A stretch of DNA of 10,344 nucleotides from an uncultured bacterium. Its GTDB lineage: Bacteria > Bacillota > Clostridia > Lachnospirales > Lachnospiraceae. The notes beneath the pieces were generated by a model. The model made no database searches and was not told the origin of the DNA. It saw nothing but the letters and a program-made list of their open reading frames with translations. Positions within the stretch are counted from its first letter, which is position 1. Each line of letters begins with the position of its first letter. The translations under genes and the position numbers were made by a program. Where the stretch lies: assembly GCA_947088515.1 (NCBI GenBank), contig CAMUHA010000121.1, positions 1 to 10,344 of the forward strand, read 5' to 3'. Shown one piece after another: positions 1-5,995 of this stretch.

Positions 1-39
1 ATCATTGCCAATTCAATACGTTTGAAATGTTTTATTTCA

Positions 40-368
40 TGTCAGCGCCAATGAAAACGCCGAAGAAAAATGTAGATTTATGGCGGAGAGGAGGAAAAAA
101 GATAGACTCCTAATAGGACGAAGAATGTCCGGAAAGGGAGTCGAAAAATGAGAGGAGAAAGTTGGATGGACATACGAAATGACAGGCAAAAAGAAATGAG
201 CTATGTGGAGCTTAGAAAAAATACCACATGGACCCCCAGACAGCAAAGCGGTATGTGCAATCACCGCAGAAGCCGGAATACATACTGACACAGCCAAAGC
301 CTACAAAGCTGGATGCCTACAAGCAGAAGGTGGATCAATGGCTGGAGGAAGCGCCATATTCGGCGGTA
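40..368 (+). mobile_element. IS21-family remnant, left end plus 5' part of istA
   Basis: The segment begins with TGTCAGCGCCAATGAAAAC at 40-58, which has the TGT tip typical of IS21-family ends. It is followed by a purine-rich leader and then a recognisable IstA N-terminal region. Similarity to IstA stops near 368, where the next codons read IYLKSLQ and then a stop. No matching right end (a GTTTTCATTGGCG-like inverse) and no istB is visible. The element is therefore a truncated, immobile relic. The family assignment rests on the encoded protein and the tip sequence recalled from family knowledge; it was not checked by search. Confidence 0.7.
148..368 (+). pseudogene. istA: istA transposase fragment (IS21 family), frameshifted and truncated
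   Basis: Starting at ATG 148 (or 166) the frame reads MDIRNDRQKEMSYVELRK. It then shifts in an A6 run at 216-221. With one more A the reading continues as KYHMDPQTAKRYVQ, then KPEYILTQPKPTKLDAYKQK, then WLEEAPYSAV. This is the DNA-binding N-terminal layout of IS21 IstA: an HTH region followed by the KPEY...PxPTKLD..K segment and a LEE.PYSAV motif. The catalytic DDE region is absent because the fragment ends at about residue 74, whereas full IstA proteins are several hundred residues long. The frameshift could in principle be a slippery site, but the truncation makes the copy non-functional either way. Confidence 0.72.
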
Positions 369-508
369 ATCTACCTCAAATCCCTTCAGTAATGATAATC
401 TCATTATTCTACTTTGTTTAAAACAATACTGTGCCATAAATTTCTCTCCACAAAACAAAATTTAATCCTTTTTAAGACTTGCTCAGGTCTGTGACTTTTA
501 GCTGCTTA
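369..508. other. Short non-coding interval after the IS21 remnant
   Basis: No gene is recognised here. A small hairpin, GTAATGA (389-395) with TCATTAT (401-407), has 7 pairs including one GU and a 5-nt loop, but no convincing U-tract. On the minus strand there is a GGAGAG followed by an ATG near 440, opening a frame that runs antisense through the istA relic. It is not convincing as a gene. Confidence 0.4.
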
Positions 509-640
509 TCAATGACACTTTGCCTTATGATTAGCCAATATTGTTCCAGCTTTGCTATTTGTACTCTTACTGGTTGACGGAGTGGCCAACTTCTTTGCAG
601 CAGTGCCGACTTTTCCACCGTGATGTACTGTTTTCGCCAT
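509..640 (-). CDS. 43-residue Ala/Ser/Lys-rich small protein (SKAG-type)
   Basis: ATG at 640 is preceded by AAAGGAGGTG with 9 nt between GGAGG (650-654) and the start, one of the best ribosome binding sites in the window. The product begins MAKTVHHGGKVGTAAKKLA, continues PSTSKSTNSKAGTILANH and ends KAKCH. The pattern A..L....SK..KS.AG..LA.. is reminiscent of a widespread group of tiny uncharacterised proteins with AxxLxxxxxSKxxKSxAGSxLxQ repeats; that resemblance is from memory. It is very basic with a His-Gly-Gly turn and no signal peptide or membrane segment. It lies downstream of the ATPase/RloB pair but after a terminator-like hairpin, so it probably has its own promoter; TTGCCC (734-739), 17 bp, TATTGC (711-716) is a weak candidate. 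The function is unknown. Confidence 0.6.
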   Translation of the reverse strand: MAKTVHHGGKVGTAAKKLATPSTSKSTNSKAGTILANHKAKCH

Positions 641-742
641 ATCACAACACCTCCTTTGCAAAAATCTCCTTGCACTGGAAGTCATCTTGGGTTATTATTG
701 GTTTGCAAAAGCAATAATGTCCAATGGCTTCTTGGGCAAGGG

Positions 743-772
743 AAAAAGTCAGAGGATAATCTCTGGCTTTTT
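743..772 (-). terminator. Bidirectional hairpin terminator after the RloB gene
   Basis: AAAAAGTCAGAG (743-754) pairs with CTCTGGCTTTTT (761-772) around a 6-nt loop. On the minus strand the stem has one C/A mismatch and ends in CTTTTT; on the plus strand the same position is a U-G wobble, making a 12-pair stem. It sits 84 nt beyond the RloB stop and probably ends the two-gene transcript. Confidence 0.7.
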
Positions 773-855
773 CTATGTATAGAGACAACCTCCTTACATA
801 TTCCATCCAATTATTTAATTCTTTTAACTCCCTACACATTATATAATGGCTTTAT

Positions 856-1818
856 TTAATCTTTTATTCCCTTCTTCACTAATAACAATATCAACTTTCC
901 CACATTAGTTCCAACTTCTGAAATCAATAAATCTTCATCTTGGCAAAATTTTTTCGCATTACATAAGGCTACCGATAATTTTTTGATTAATGTACCCACG
1001 TTATATTTCCCCTTACTATATCCCGGCAGCAACTTCCTCAACTCATGTTCCGTATATCGCCTTTTCGCCGTTATCTGTGGATTTTCTAACAGTTTGTCCT
1101 TGTCTAATTCGAACACTTCATCAAAATGAAGCAATAACCAAAACTCAAAGCATGGATTTGATACATAGAAACCAAATCCTTTCTTTTGGCAGGTTCGTAA
1201 CACATATCCATACTGATCATTCTCCGGTGTTGCTAAAAAACTTTCTTTATCTCTGTCCACAATCAGACAGATTTCATCAAATCTGCTATCATAAGTAAGA
1301 TTGCTTGATCGGATAATATCCGCAATGTCATTTACAATGTTAACAACATCTGATTCTTGATTAAGGTATTCTGTTAGTTTATTGCAAGCTTCAGTCAAAT
1401 TGTCCACATTATCGTTCAAACATTTCTTTAAAACCTTCTCACATCCCTCCTCAAGTATCTTCCATAGCGCGTGCGCCTGCACTTTACCAGTTGTTAAAAT
1501 CTTCTCATCATAGAGGTAATCCATAATACGATTAAGTAAAGATTCATATGTCAATAATCCTGTTTCTTCTTCCTCTAAATTCACTATAATCCGATCAAGT
1601 ATTTTTTTGGGATTACTCCATCCATCTTCGCTATAACTGCGTATAATAGGAATAAGTTCAACTAATGGATCGATTTCCACATCGCCTGATATGCTTTTTA
1701 ATGCCTCAAAATATATTTTTTCTGTACTGGCTCCTTCGAAAATAAGAAAGTATCTTTTCTTAGCTTCGTCAGTCTTCAAAACTTTTGTACGTTCTGCAAA
1801 TGTCCTGCTTTCCCTCAT
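856..1818 (-). CDS. RloB-family protein (Toprim-like), second gene of ATPase/RloB defence pair
   Basis: This 320-residue protein has three hallmarks of the RloB family. The first is an N-terminal strand-acid segment YFLIFEGASTEKIYFEAL (residues 23-40, E28). The second is a DxD strand ICLIVDRDKESF (D188, D190). The third is the motif SNPCFEFWLLLHF (220-232), followed by a C-terminal TNVGKL. The E...DxD arrangement matches Toprim-fold nucleases, as in OLD proteins and PARIS AriB, so a metal-dependent nuclease role is inferred. Residues about 50-175 separate the two acidic motifs and look like an extra, mostly helical insertion. The start is supported by AAGGAGG 8 nt upstream, formed by the last codons of the ATPase gene, so translation is likely coupled. 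AbiLii-type abortive infection proteins are the closest analogue I recall. The gene is markedly AT-rich. Confidence 0.8.
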   Translation of the reverse strand: MRESRTFAERTKVLKTDEAKKRYFLIFEGASTEKIYFEALKSISGDVEIDPLVELIPIIRSYSEDGWSNPKKILDRIIVNLEEEETGLLTYESLLNRIMDYLYDEKILTTGKVQAHALWKILEEGCEKVLKKCLNDNVDNLTEACNKLTEYLNQESDVVNIVNDIADIIRSSNLTYDSRFDEICLIVDRDKESFLATPENDQYGYVLRTCQKKGFGFYVSNPCFEFWLLLHFDEVFELDKDKLLENPQITAKRRYTEHELRKLLPGYSKGKYNVGTLIKKLSVALCNAKKFCQDEDLLISEVGTNVGKLILLLVKKGIKD

Positions 1819-1821
1819 CCA

Positions 1822-3201
1822 TTATACCTCCTTAATCGGAAATACAGTGCTGAATACCGGGACACCACCATAACGTCCTTCCAAATATGCCTTATCAATT
1901 TTTTGGTCAAATCTGGCATTATATTCCTCTAACGAATAAATGTCACTCTCACCGTTTTTACGCTTGTTTACGAACCAAATTTCATCCCTACGCAACAAAT
2001 CAAAATCAAGCAAGCGTGATTCGTGTGTTGTAACGATCAATTGAATATTCTTTTTTGATGTCATCTGCAAATAGGAATCCACAAATTTATAAGTTAAACT
2101 TGGATGAAGACATCTGTCCAATTCATCAATTACATATGTCTTGCCTTCCTCTGACAATAAAATTTCTAATAAGTCCAAAATTCTAACCGTTCCATCGGAT
2201 TCTTCCGACATTTCATATAATGTTTCTTTTGTATTATGCGAAAATTGAATTGTCCGACAAATCACAGTTCCATCCTTGACTTCCAACATAAAAAAATCTC
2301 TTGGGCTACGCATAATCAATCCCCTAATATGCTTTTCTTGATTCTTGTGCGCACCAGAAACTAAATCTTCAATCCTTTTAAAAACGCTTTCTCTTTCGGA
2401 TTTTGATAAATGTGACAAAACCTTTTCTATTGGAACTTCCACCATTTTGAAACCTGTTATTCCTGTTCCAAAAGCCTCTATCAAATCGCATACTTCTTTC
2501 ACATTCTTTGTGCCAGCCATATAAGAATAACTTGAAATTGGGTCATCGGGATAATTTATATCCAATGCTCTTTCTATCCATAAATAGACTTCTCTTAATA
2601 TGGAAGCCCGTTTATATTTTTCATAAAGTGTTCTTTTATTGCGATTCATAATAGAAAGAAAAAGCACACTGTTATCATCTTGAATGTCCTCTGCATAAAC
2701 ATCCATTTTTTCCCGCAATCCTTTCGCACTCAACGAGTTTCCAAACTCATATTCACACGCCAAAATGTCCCTACTAAAAATCAACTTTTCTTTATTATCA
2801 GCCGTCAATTCTATCAACCATTCTGAACAAAATTCACCTCTACTCAAAATAATTTCAAATCCATATGCATAGTACTTTCCATTTAGCCTAATTTCTACTT
2901 CGAAATAGCTTGGTTTTTCTTTATTACCATTATCTGTTTTGCAATATTGTCCTGTATATCCATCCGGCAGCTCATCAATAATCGTATTGCGCATAAAGTC
3001 CATAGCTTTTACTAAATTTGACTTTCCTGATGCATTCGCCCCGAATACCGCTGCAAACTTCAACAACCGTAAATTACCATCATCACCGGTATGTTCCTTC
3101 TTATTTCTAACTTTTCCGGCAATCATAGAAAATTCTTCAGTTTTCCCATCTTCTTTTTCATTAAATGACAAAAAATTTCTAACATTAAATCTGATAAGCA
3201 T
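1822..3201 (-). CDS. AAA/ABC-type ATPase (RloA/AbiLi-like), first gene of defence pair
   Basis: This 459-residue P-loop ATPase starts MLIRFNVRNFLSF, the standard N-terminus of AAA_15/AAA_21 proteins. Numbered from this start, Walker A is GANASGKS (54-61), a signature-like SDGTVR lies at 335-340, Walker B is YVIDELD with D359-E360, and the switch histidine is in TTHES (H393). The C-terminal YLEGRYGGVP is typical of RloA/AbiL-type ATPases. ATG 3201 is preferred over an in-frame GTG at 3210 because AGAGGTGA lies at the right distance from the ATG and the family begins MLIRF. It is followed 3 nt later by the RloB gene. By analogy with AbiL and PARIS, the ATPase would sense infection and hold or release the Toprim-like partner; this is inference. 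It is unlikely to be an SMC repair protein because there is no long coiled coil. Confidence 0.85.
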   Translation of the reverse strand: MLIRFNVRNFLSFNEKEDGKTEEFSMIAGKVRNKKEHTGDDGNLRLLKFAAVFGANASGKSNLVKAMDFMRNTIIDELPDGYTGQYCKTDNGNKEKPSYFEVEIRLNGKYYAYGFEIILSRGEFCSEWLIELTADNKEKLIFSRDILACEYEFGNSLSAKGLREKMDVYAEDIQDDNSVLFLSIMNRNKRTLYEKYKRASILREVYLWIERALDINYPDDPISSYSYMAGTKNVKEVCDLIEAFGTGITGFKMVEVPIEKVLSHLSKSERESVFKRIEDLVSGAHKNQEKHIRGLIMRSPRDFFMLEVKDGTVICRTIQFSHNTKETLYEMSEESDGTVRILDLLEILLSEEGKTYVIDELDRCLHPSLTYKFVDSYLQMTSKKNIQLIVTTHESRLLDFDLLRRDEIWFVNKRKNGESDIYSLEEYNARFDQKIDKAYLEGRYGGVPVFSTVFPIKEV

Positions 3202-3222
3202 ATCTTTCACCTCTTTTTTCCT

Positions 3223-3251
3223 ATACTAAGTGAGTTTTTCGTTTTTGTCAA
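3223..3251 (-). promoter_or_regulatory. Promoter of the ATPase/RloB operon
   Basis: On the minus strand TTGACA (3251-3246) is followed by a 17-bp spacer and TAGTAT (3228-3223). The predicted start of transcription is near 3216, leaving a leader of only about 15 nt before ATG 3201. The spacer is almost entirely occupied by one copy of a direct repeat, so a bound protein there would be expected to block RNA polymerase. Confidence 0.7.
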
Positions 3252-3308
3252 ATATTTATATTTCTATTTTATTATAATTATATATTTTAAGTGATTTTTT
3301 CGCTTTTG
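3228..3308 (-). repeat. Pair of 20-bp direct repeats, candidate operators
   Basis: On the minus strand CAAAAACGAAAAACTCACTT (3247-3228) recurs as CAAAAGCGAAAAAATCACTT (3308-3289), identical at 18 of 20 positions. The offset is 61 bp, close to six DNA turns. The first copy fills the spacer between the -35 and -10 of the operon promoter; the second is upstream. A -10-like TAAAAT follows the second copy, but no matching -35 does. There is no obvious internal dyad. The likely role is an operator pair for a repressor encoded elsewhere, since no regulator gene is adjacent. Confidence 0.55.
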
Positions 3309-3497
3309 ATTTCATTTTAATATAATAATAAAATACAGCAATCAAAATTTCAAAAACGCAACAAGGACATTTGAAAAACTTTCCTAAAAGTTCTTCCGAA
3401 TGTCCCCCTAATTTTCCGCTATTTTACGCTCCATACACACCGTTCCATTTTGTTACTACCATATGGTATTGCGGTACTGAAAGCATTGCGGCTCTGC
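3309..3497. other. AT-rich intergenic region with inverted repeat
   Basis: GGACATTTG (3365-3373) and CGAATGTCC (3397-3405) form a 9-pair stem (one GU), and inside it AACTTT pairs with AAAGTT around a CCTA loop. This may end pcp transcription on the minus strand, although the nearest U-rich stretch is several bases further on. A 12-bp palindrome TACCATATGGTA lies at 3457-3468. No gene is visible. Confidence 0.45.
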
Positions 3498-4118
3498 CTA
3501 TAAGCCGCGCTCACCCATCTCCACAATTGCTTCAATCGCCGCCATAACCGCCTCCACCATTAAATCCAGCGCCATGGACGGCATACCCTTTTTGCCTGCC
3601 GCCTGTTTGGGCAAATATGGAATATGAATAAATCCACTTCGCTTTCCCGGATATTTGGTGGCAATCAGGTGACGTACACCATAGGTTACATGATTGCACA
3701 CAAATGTTCCTGCTGTATTGGATACAGATGCCGGAATATTCCGCTCCAATATCCGGCTTACCATGGATTTGACAGGAAGATTTACAAAATAGGCATCCGG
3801 CCCCTTAGGAAAAACCGGTTCATCAGTTACCTTGTTTCCCTCATTGTCTGCCATACGGAAATCGTCCACATTAATGCCAATACGTTCCACCGAAATATCG
3901 CTCCTCCCCCCTGCCTGTCCCACAGATAAAATCACATCAGGGTCATGCCTGATAATTGCTTCTTCAATTACTTTAAGGGACTTATAGCGAATAGTAGGGA
4001 CTTCCAGTTTAATAATCTCCGCTCCGGCAATTCTATCCGGCAGCCTCTTGACCGTTTCAATTGAAGGATTGACCATTTCCCCGTCAAAGGGGTCAAAACC
4101 AGTAACCAGTATTTTCAT
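3498..4118 (-). CDS. pcp: Pyrrolidone-carboxylate peptidase (pyroglutamyl-peptidase I)
   Basis: This cytoplasmic cysteine peptidase of family C15 removes N-terminal pyroglutamate from peptides. The 206-residue product begins MKILVTGFDPFDGEMVNPS, the family N-terminus. The catalytic triad is visible, numbered from this start: E78 in SVERIGIN, C141 in SNTAGTFVCNHVTYG, and H165 in GFIHIPYLP. The spacings (63 and 24 residues) equal those of the Bacillus enzyme triad E81-C144-H168. ATG 4118 is chosen because GAGGG lies 6 nt upstream and it gives the family start; an in-frame ATG at 4133 would add MRGYK and cannot be excluded. A terminator separates it from the upstream hydrolase gene, leaving only a short space for its own promoter, so partial readthrough is possible. 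It is a housekeeping gene with a base composition unlike the AT-rich defence pair. Confidence 0.93.
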   Translation of the reverse strand: MKILVTGFDPFDGEMVNPSIETVKRLPDRIAGAEIIKLEVPTIRYKSLKVIEEAIIRHDPDVILSVGQAGGRSDISVERIGINVDDFRMADNEGNKVTDEPVFPKGPDAYFVNLPVKSMVSRILERNIPASVSNTAGTFVCNHVTYGVRHLIATKYPGKRSGFIHIPYLPKQAAGKKGMPSMALDLMVEAVMAAIEAIVEMGERGL

Positions 4119-4164
4119 TTTATACCCTCGCATTCTTTATGTCTCCCGCCCGACTTACAGGCTG

Positions 4165-4203
4165 GCAATAAAAGACAGCGCGGCTACAAACCACGCTGCT
4201 TTT
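4165..4203 (-). terminator. Terminator of the NlpC/P60 gene
   Basis: CAGCGCGG (4176-4183) pairs with CCACGCTG (4191-4198) around a 7-nt loop. On the minus strand the one imperfect position is a U-G wobble and the stem is followed by TCTTTTATT. The plus strand also has a CTTTTTATT tail, so it may work in both directions. Confidence 0.75.
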
Positions 4204-4230
4204 TATTATATTAATCTGCAATATTGTTTT

Positions 4231-5601
4231 CTAGAATATTCTTCTTACAGAAAGCACAGAACGGTAATTTGCATTGGAGATAATAATACCTGTCTTGGAT
4301 GTGGACGCATGAACGATCTTGCCATCGCCTACATAAATTCCCACATGCCCGGAGTAGCATACGATATCGCCTGGCTGTGCATTGTCAAGTCCTCCTACAG
4401 AAGAACCAACGCTTCGGTCTGCTGCTGATGAATGAGGCAGGTTAACACCAAAGTTCTTATAAACGCTCATTACAAAACCTGAACAATCGGCGCCATTGGT
4501 TAAGCTTGTTCCGCCATACACATAAGGATTGCCAACAAACTGGCAGGCAAAATCAGCTACATTCTTTCCAAGCTGGCTACCGCTTCCTGAAGTCATAGCC
4601 GGTATAATTTCACTGTCAGAGGAAGAGGAGGAGGACTGGGAAGAAGAGGATTTTTTCTTTGCTTCTCTTGCTGCCTTAGCTGCTGCTTCCTGGGCCGCTT
4701 TTCTCTCTGCCGCTTCCTTTGCAAGTCTGGCTTCTTCTTCTGCTTTTGATTCTGCTTTTACAAATTCAGTGGAAAGGGTGACATAATCTGTGGAAACGTA
4801 TCCGTCACCTTCCTCAATATTTACTTTTACCCATCCATCCAATTCTTCTGTTACCAGAAGTTCATCTTCAATGGGAATCAGACCAAGGACGATAGCATCC
4901 AGTCCGGGTTGTTCACGCACCTTTAAAGTTGTGGTTGTTACTGTTGCAATTCTGGTTCCCACTTTTTTGGCAAGGTCAACTGCGTCTTCCCCTGTCACGC
5001 AATATTCGCCTTTTACATAGCCGGTTACGCTGCCGGAAGTAATTTTGTACCATCCATCCTCTTCCGCAATAAATTCACCAACTGACTTATCATACAGCTT
5101 TCCAAGGATTTCTCCTTCCTCGCTGGGTATGCTTCTTACATTAACATAATCATTTACCTTTGCAATAACCAGGGATTTAAAGCCTTCCTCTTCCCTCTTT
5201 GCTTCCAGCTCCTTCTCCTTTTGGTTAATCGTCTTGCTTGAAGTGGCAATCATAGTTTCTTCTATAACCAGTTCATCTTCTTCTGCTTCCGGCTTTACTG
5301 TTGCGCTGGGCGTAGCAGTCGCCGATGCTGTTGCGGTGGGAACCGCCTCCTCTTCTTTTTCTTCAGAGTTTGACTCCCTGGAAATATAATTAAATTCATC
5401 GCCTTTGGTCTTTCCTTCATCTTCATCCTTAAGACTCTTTACACTGGTAGCATTGGCAGATAAAAAGAAATCAATTCCTGCGGATGGCAGACCGTTGTTT
5501 TCCACTGCAAAAGCATTTATGTTCAGACTTGAAAATATAAGCGCTGCTGACACTGCACATACAGCGGCACGGCCGCCTATTTTCATATTTTTGTTATACA
5601 T
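4231..5601 (-). CDS. Secreted SH3-domain NlpC/P60 peptidoglycan endopeptidase
   Basis: This 456-residue exported cell-wall hydrolase has a signal peptide at residues about 1-32 (basic MYNKNMKIGGR, hydrophobic core, AFA end). An acidic, Thr/Ala/Pro-rich segment (about 55-120) is followed by a first bacterial SH3 domain at about 145-203 and a second at about 218-276. A K/E/A-rich helical linker (283-317) and a serine tract (318-328) follow. The C-terminal NlpC/P60 domain (about 345-456) has catalytic C373 in GADCSGF, H419 in GHVGIYVG and H431 in IVHAS. Such enzymes cut the D-Glu to diamino-acid bond of stem peptides, and the SH3 domains bind the wall. ATG 5601 has GGAGG 6 nt upstream. Its promoter and a WalR-type box lie in a leader of about 120 nt, and a terminator follows the gene. 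The exact cleavage specificity cannot be read from the sequence. Confidence 0.93.
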   Translation of the reverse strand: MYNKNMKIGGRAAVCAVSAALIFSSLNINAFAVENNGLPSAGIDFFLSANATSVKSLKDEDEGKTKGDEFNYISRESNSEEKEEEAVPTATASATATPSATVKPEAEEDELVIEETMIATSSKTINQKEKELEAKREEEGFKSLVIAKVNDYVNVRSIPSEEGEILGKLYDKSVGEFIAEEDGWYKITSGSVTGYVKGEYCVTGEDAVDLAKKVGTRIATVTTTTLKVREQPGLDAIVLGLIPIEDELLVTEELDGWVKVNIEEGDGYVSTDYVTLSTEFVKAESKAEEEARLAKEAAERKAAQEAAAKAAREAKKKSSSSQSSSSSSDSEIIPAMTSGSGSQLGKNVADFACQFVGNPYVYGGTSLTNGADCSGFVMSVYKNFGVNLPHSSAADRSVGSSVGGLDNAQPGDIVCYSGHVGIYVGDGKIVHASTSKTGIIISNANYRSVLSVRRIF

Positions 5602-5701
5602 GAATAACCTCCATTTCGCTTATTTCTCTATCGTAAGCTGCCTGTTATGTATGGAAAATCTACTCTGTAAATTTTGCCATAGAAACCTTTTCTTATGAAT
5701 T

Positions 5702-5718
5702 ATTACAAATTTATTACA
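5702..5718 (-). promoter_or_regulatory. WalR (YycF)-type binding box
   Basis: On the minus strand TGTAAT, AAATT, TGTAAT matches exactly the WalR consensus of two TGTWAH half-sites separated by 5 nt, known from Bacillus and Staphylococcus. It starts about 4 nt after the predicted transcription start of the NlpC/P60 gene. In B. subtilis, boxes placed downstream of the -10 accompany repression (iseA, pdaC), so repression by WalR is the inferred effect. The region is AT-rich, so a chance match is possible. Confidence 0.5.
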
Positions 5719-5728
5719 TCTGTTAATA

Positions 5729-5757
5729 AATATAACACCTCTGGTACCTTCTGTCAA
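5729..5757 (-). promoter_or_regulatory. Promoter of the NlpC/P60 gene
   Basis: On the minus strand TTGACA (5757-5752), a 17-bp spacer and TATATT (5734-5729) make a near-consensus sigma-A promoter. Transcription would start near 5722 and give a leader of about 120 nt. The DNA upstream (5791-5814) carries A/T tracts including the inverted repeat AATTTTTT and AAAAAATT. Confidence 0.75.
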
Positions 5758-5900
5758 TGGGTACTAGAAAATTCCTGTTTCCAATTCTTGTTTTAATTTT
5801 TTCACCAAAAAATTGTTCCTGTTTTTGTACATTATGCCTGAAAATATGCTTTAGATACTTCTGCCGCTTTACGAAAGCATCAGTTTGTTTTCTGCAATAT

Positions 5901-5937
5901 AAAAAGCCTGAAAAGTTACTTTCTTTTCAGGCTTTTT
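5901..5937 (-). terminator. Strong hairpin terminator after trxB
   Basis: AAAAAGCCTGAAAAG (5901-5915) and CTTTTCAGGCTTTTT (5923-5937) are perfect inverted copies of 15 bp with a 7-nt loop. The minus-strand transcript ends in a U5 run, as does the plus-strand one. It begins 59 nt after the trxB stop. Confidence 0.88.
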
Positions 5938-5995
5938 AACAATCATGAAATATTTTTCAAAATATTGCGATTTTTTTACAATGCCATGGTCTTTT

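Noticed and set aside
80..151. Short plus-strand ORF beginning MAERRKKDRLLIG, overlapping the istA start by an ATGA
   Set aside because: It is only 23 codons inside the IS21 left-end region, with no sign of conservation visible from one copy.
261..458. 65-residue minus-strand ORF with GGAGAG before an internal ATG near 440
   Set aside because: Most of it is the antisense of the istA relic, and the remaining part resembles nothing I know.
642..839. 65-residue minus-strand ORF directly before the 43-residue gene
   Set aside because: It has no ribosome binding site at its start and runs straight through the hairpin terminator at 743-772. Its composition looks random; overlap with the next gene's binding site is probably chance.
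4529..4786. Plus-strand Ala/Ser/Glu-rich ORF inside the hydrolase gene
   Set aside because: It is the antisense reading of the K/E/A and Ser-rich linker of the NlpC/P60 protein.
5757..5939. 60-residue plus-strand ORF starting near the NlpC/P60 promoter
   Set aside because: It has no ribosome binding site, is Phe/Cys-rich with low-complexity content, and ends inside the trxB terminator.
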